Shown piece by piece: positions 11,972 through 14,066 of a stretch of DNA of 14,066 nucleotides. Made by a program: the position numbers and the translations under genes. The DNA lies in assembly GCA_023436305.1 (NCBI GenBank), contig JAEZJQ010000146.1:1-14066 (forward strand), in the 5' to 3' direction. The notes under the pieces are model-generated. The model saw only the letters and a list, made by a program, of their open reading frames with translations, was not told the DNA's origin and made no database searches. The stretch's first letter is position 1; every line of letters begins with the position of its first letter. The stretch comes from Bacillota bacterium (GTDB taxonomy: Bacteria > Bacillota > UBA4882 > UBA8346).

Positions 11972-12989
11972 AGTAAGAACCCACCTCGACATTTTCCAAT
12001 ATACCCAAAGCATCATTGGTTAACACCGCTAAGGAGAAATAAAGGTTCATGATATAATGGGCAATCCCTTTATTGTCGATACCTCCAAATTTTACTGATA
12101 AACTTGGCCGGTATTCATCCGGAATACCCGGCTGATGGAGCCCGATAACCCCCTGTTCCGGTTCACCGACCCTCAGCAACAAGATATTAGTGGTTCCAGC
12201 GGGCAGATCTGTTCTAGCTCTGCCGTTAACCAGCATTTTATCGCTAGGGACGATAGGTACTCCCCGCCAAGTCATAAAAGGTGAGCCGTATAAATTGACC
12301 GTGGTCGGCGGGACTCCACGCCGGGTACATTCCCGGCCGAAGGCGGCGATGGCTTTGGGATGTGCTAAAAAGAACGCCGGTTTTTTCCAGACCCGGGTAA
12401 GCAATTCATCCAAGTCATCCGGCGTGGGAGTGCCGTTCCGGGCGGAGATCCGCATCTCGGGCGCCACCGAATTCATCAAACCAAATTCCCGGTTGTTCAC
12501 CAACTCCCATTCCTGCTGTTCCATGATGGATTCCACCGTTAAGCGCATTTGTTCTTGCAATTGATTGATCGGCACATTATAGATGTCCGAGACATGGGTA
12601 TTGATTTTTAAGATGGTCTGAATCAAACGTAAAGAGTATTCCCGGGGTTTCTCCTTATAATCAGGGAAGGTATGTGGCAGATCAGGCTCTCCGGTGTGAC
12701 AAGAGATGAGATCAACCATTTTCTCCCCATATTCGTTACATGGTCCGGTACTGTCCGGTACCTGTTCTTCATGAAAAGATCCCGGGTTATAGCCGGACTC
12801 ATCACCGCATTTTTTCACTTTGTTCAAACGGTAAACCCCCGCCTTAACCGGTACCCATGGCAAAAAAGTGAGCAGCCACCGGGGAGTGATTGTCTCCATC
12901 ATCGGTACGGAAATTGTAACATCGGAAAGTTGCCGGGCGACCGCGGGGTTTAGACTATATTGACCAATATTCCCATACATATTATTCAT
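11958..12989 (-). CDS. Family 2A encapsulin shell protein (SrpI-like)
   Basis: This 343-residue HK97-fold protein should self-assemble into a protein nanocompartment. The N-terminal arm, ARQLSDVTISVP followed by ITPRWLLTFLPWVPVKAGVY (residues 18-53), is the hallmark of family 2A encapsulins. So are REYSLRLIQTILKINTHVSD (117-136), PTPDDLDELLTRVWKKPAFF (188-207) and HPKAIAAFGRECTRRGVPP (210-228). A segment around residues 58-105 carries Cys61, Cys84 and Cys97 and is the least familiar part. The ATG at 12989 follows AGGTGA; an upstream ATG at 13007 has no RBS. The next gene is a cysteine desulfurase with a disordered extension, the known cargo of this family, so a sulfur-handling compartment is expected. 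The match is by motif recognition and is strong. Confidence 0.92.
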   Translation of the reverse strand: MNNMYGNIGQYSLNPAVARQLSDVTISVPMMETITPRWLLTFLPWVPVKAGVYRLNKVKKCGDESGYNPGSFHEEQVPDSTGPCNEYGEKMVDLISCHTGEPDLPHTFPDYKEKPREYSLRLIQTILKINTHVSDIYNVPINQLQEQMRLTVESIMEQQEWELVNNREFGLMNSVAPEMRISARNGTPTPDDLDELLTRVWKKPAFFLAHPKAIAAFGRECTRRGVPPTTVNLYGSPFMTWRGVPIVPSDKMLVNGRARTDLPAGTTNILLLRVGEPEQGVIGLHQPGIPDEYRPSLSVKFGGIDNKGIAHYIMNLYFSLAVLTNDALGILENVEVGSYYDYV

Positions 12990-12993
12990 CGAT

Positions 12994-13044
12994 TCACCTG
13001 ATTTCATAAGTAATTTCAGTATGCTTCACGCTTGTGCGTATCAT
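12994..13044 (-). CDS. Possible 16-codon leader ORF before the encapsulin gene
   Basis: An ATG at 13042-13044 with AGAGG five bases upstream opens a 16-codon frame (MIRTSVKHTEITYEIR). It stops four bases before the encapsulin ATG, with its stop inside the encapsulin RBS (AGGTGA). This spacing would allow translational coupling, but the RBS is weak and the frame may be chance. Confidence 0.2.
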   Translation of the reverse strand: MIRTSVKHTEITYEIR

Positions 13045-13301
13045 TTGTACCTCTGTCTATATATATGAATGTAATAGACTAAAGTCCACGATTTCATGCC
13101 TTTATCACAATAGATTTTATCTTGCTTTCTCTTGACGTTTACACGGAATTAAATCTTATTAAAATGCGAAATGCTGTAACTCCAATCCTTTACCTTCACG
13201 TATAATTATTCTATAAAAGTTTGCTTTTTTGGTAAACTTTTGAAATGATTTTTAAATTGAGGCTAGGCTTCAATATAATATATAAAAAGGTGGGGGAGGC
13301 A
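13008..13301. other. Divergent intergenic region between the encapsulin and patatin genes
   Basis: About 290 AT-rich bases with no clear gene. For the encapsulin (minus) a candidate promoter is TGGACT (13083-13088), a 17-base spacer and TATATA (13060-13065). For the patatin gene (plus) there is a perfect TATAAT (13274-13279) with TTTAAA 17 bases upstream, which would leave a leader of only about 16 bases, and a better -35 TTGACG (13132-13137) whose -10 is poor. An AT-rich inverted repeat (13215-13224 with 13232-13241) lies in the middle. All assignments here are weak. Confidence 0.35.
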
Positions 13302-14066
13302 ATGAAGCGCGCTTTAGTCTTATCAGGGGGAGGTAATAAAGGGGCTTTTGAAGTGGGCGCATTATCCTATTTAATCCAAAATAACGGGTTAAGTTTCGAC
13401 CTATTCTCAGGCACCAGTGTGGGCGCATTAAACTGTGCCTGCTTGGCGCAAGGAAATGATTTGACGGCACAAACGGATAAACTCGAATTTTTAAAACAAA
13501 AGTGGTTTACCATCTCCGGAAACAATGATATATACCATTTTAGTTTTTTAAATATTATCGGACTTTTATTCGGAGGTTCGCTATGCCGTCCGTTAGGGTT
13601 AAAGAAACTTATCACCGCGTTGATAACTCCGGAAAGTCTTGCCAGAGGAAAACCTTTGTTAATCCCGTCAGTGGCTCTCGAAGATGGCGAATTATATATC
13701 GCTGATAGCAGGAATGCAAAGGACCGGGAAGATATGTCCAAGTTTATCCTGGCCAGCGCCAGTATCCCAGTGTATTTCCCATCGGTAAGGATCCGCAACA
13801 AACACTGGGCCGATGGTGGTTTACGGGATATCACCCCGTTAAGCGCCGTTACCGATGAAAATCCCCAAGAAATCGTGGTTATTACCACTTATCCGGTTAC
13901 TCCAAGTTTGGAACCGGTTTTTCCGACATTTAAGAAGATGAACAATACTTTCGCGGTTATCCACCGGGTGATTGATATCTTGACCACCGAGATTGGAATT
14001 AATGATTTACGGATAGTTAAACAGGTTCGGGAGAGAAATTTTACCCGGTTTTCTAAGCCGGGAAGC
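13302..14066 (+). CDS. Patatin-like phospholipase, 3' end beyond the window
   Basis: The first 255 codons of a patatin-family acyl hydrolase are present without a stop. The oxyanion-hole motif LSGGGNKGAFEVGAL (about residues 7-21) is followed by the nucleophile elbow GTSVG (residues 37-41, Ser39) and by the catalytic Asp in ADGGLRD, so the Ser-Asp dyad is complete. There is no signal peptide, so it is probably cytoplasmic or membrane-associated and acts on lipid acyl esters. AAGGTGG eight bases upstream supports the ATG at 13302; a GGAGG only two bases away is too close. It is divergent from the encapsulin gene, so a shared regulatory region is possible but a functional link is unproven. Confidence 0.9.
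   Translation, partial: MKRALVLSGGGNKGAFEVGALSYLIQNNGLSFDLFSGTSVGALNCACLAQGNDLTAQTDKLEFLKQKWFTISGNNDIYHFSFLNIIGLLFGGSLCRPLGLKKLITALITPESLARGKPLLIPSVALEDGELYIADSRNAKDREDMSKFILASASIPVYFPSVRIRNKHWADGGLRDITPLSAVTDENPQEIVVITTYPVTPSLEPVFPTFKKMNNTFAVIHRVIDILTTEIGINDLRIVKQVRERNFTRFSKPGS

Noticed and set aside
11972..12016. Longer 5' end for the cysteine desulfurase
   Set aside because: The extra codons lie within the encapsulin gene without an RBS. The ATG at 11971 has CGAGGTGG nine bases upstream.
13215..13241. AT-rich 10-bp inverted repeat considered as a terminator
   Set aside because: It lies between two divergent genes, so no transcript ends here. There is no clear T-run directly after the stem.
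13367..13888. Minus-strand frame of 173 codons opposite the patatin gene
   Set aside because: The plus strand carries complete patatin motifs with an RBS. The long antisense frame is a by-product of its codon usage.

Overview
The window reads as a chromosomal segment of a Gram-positive-lineage (Firmicutes-type) bacterium that also has an outer membrane. AGGAGG-type ribosome binding sites, intrinsic terminators and an AprX-like intracellular protease are typical of Firmicutes. The BtuB/TonB/ExbB/ExbD set needs an outer membrane. A diderm Firmicute such as a Limnochordia/Hydrogenispora-like lineage would fit, but that placement is an inference. No tRNA, rRNA, CRISPR array or insertion sequence was found.

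Left part (1-3909): a secreted GH30 glycosidase with a Pro/Thr linker and a CBM2 cellulose-binding module lies on the minus strand. A long non-coding stretch with operator-like repeats lies upstream of it. Next comes a 49-residue two-helix membrane peptide gene (minus) with its own promoter, RBS and terminator. It is divergent from a YchF/OLA1-like NTPase gene (plus). A bidirectional terminator closes the ychF-like gene against the convergent exbD.

Middle (4027-7920): a minus-strand vitamin B12 uptake operon. A clear promoter is followed by a cobalamin riboswitch, a leader with a 23-codon mini-ORF and alternative hairpins, then btuB, tonB, exbB and exbD, packed with gaps of 10, 2 and 1 nt. 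The outer-membrane receptor and its energising complex are thus under one B12-sensing switch.

Right part (8074-14066): an AprX-like S8 protease with an I9-type prodomain and a duplicated C-terminal helical unit (plus). Facing it on the minus strand is a family 2A encapsulin (SrpI-like) followed by its cargo-type SufS cysteine desulfurase, whose start overlaps the encapsulin stop. Next comes a stand-alone I9-like inhibitor/prodomain protein that is visibly homologous to the prodomain of the neighbouring protease, then a tiny pair of overlapping ORFs ending at a terminator. A patatin-like phospholipase gene (plus) starts divergently from the encapsulin and runs off the window.

The most interesting unit is the encapsulin, cysteine desulfurase and free I9 domain next to an intracellular protease carrying the same domain. 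The first two form a known sulfur-related nanocompartment cassette. Their association with a free I9 protein is, as far as I can judge without a search, not part of the described system.
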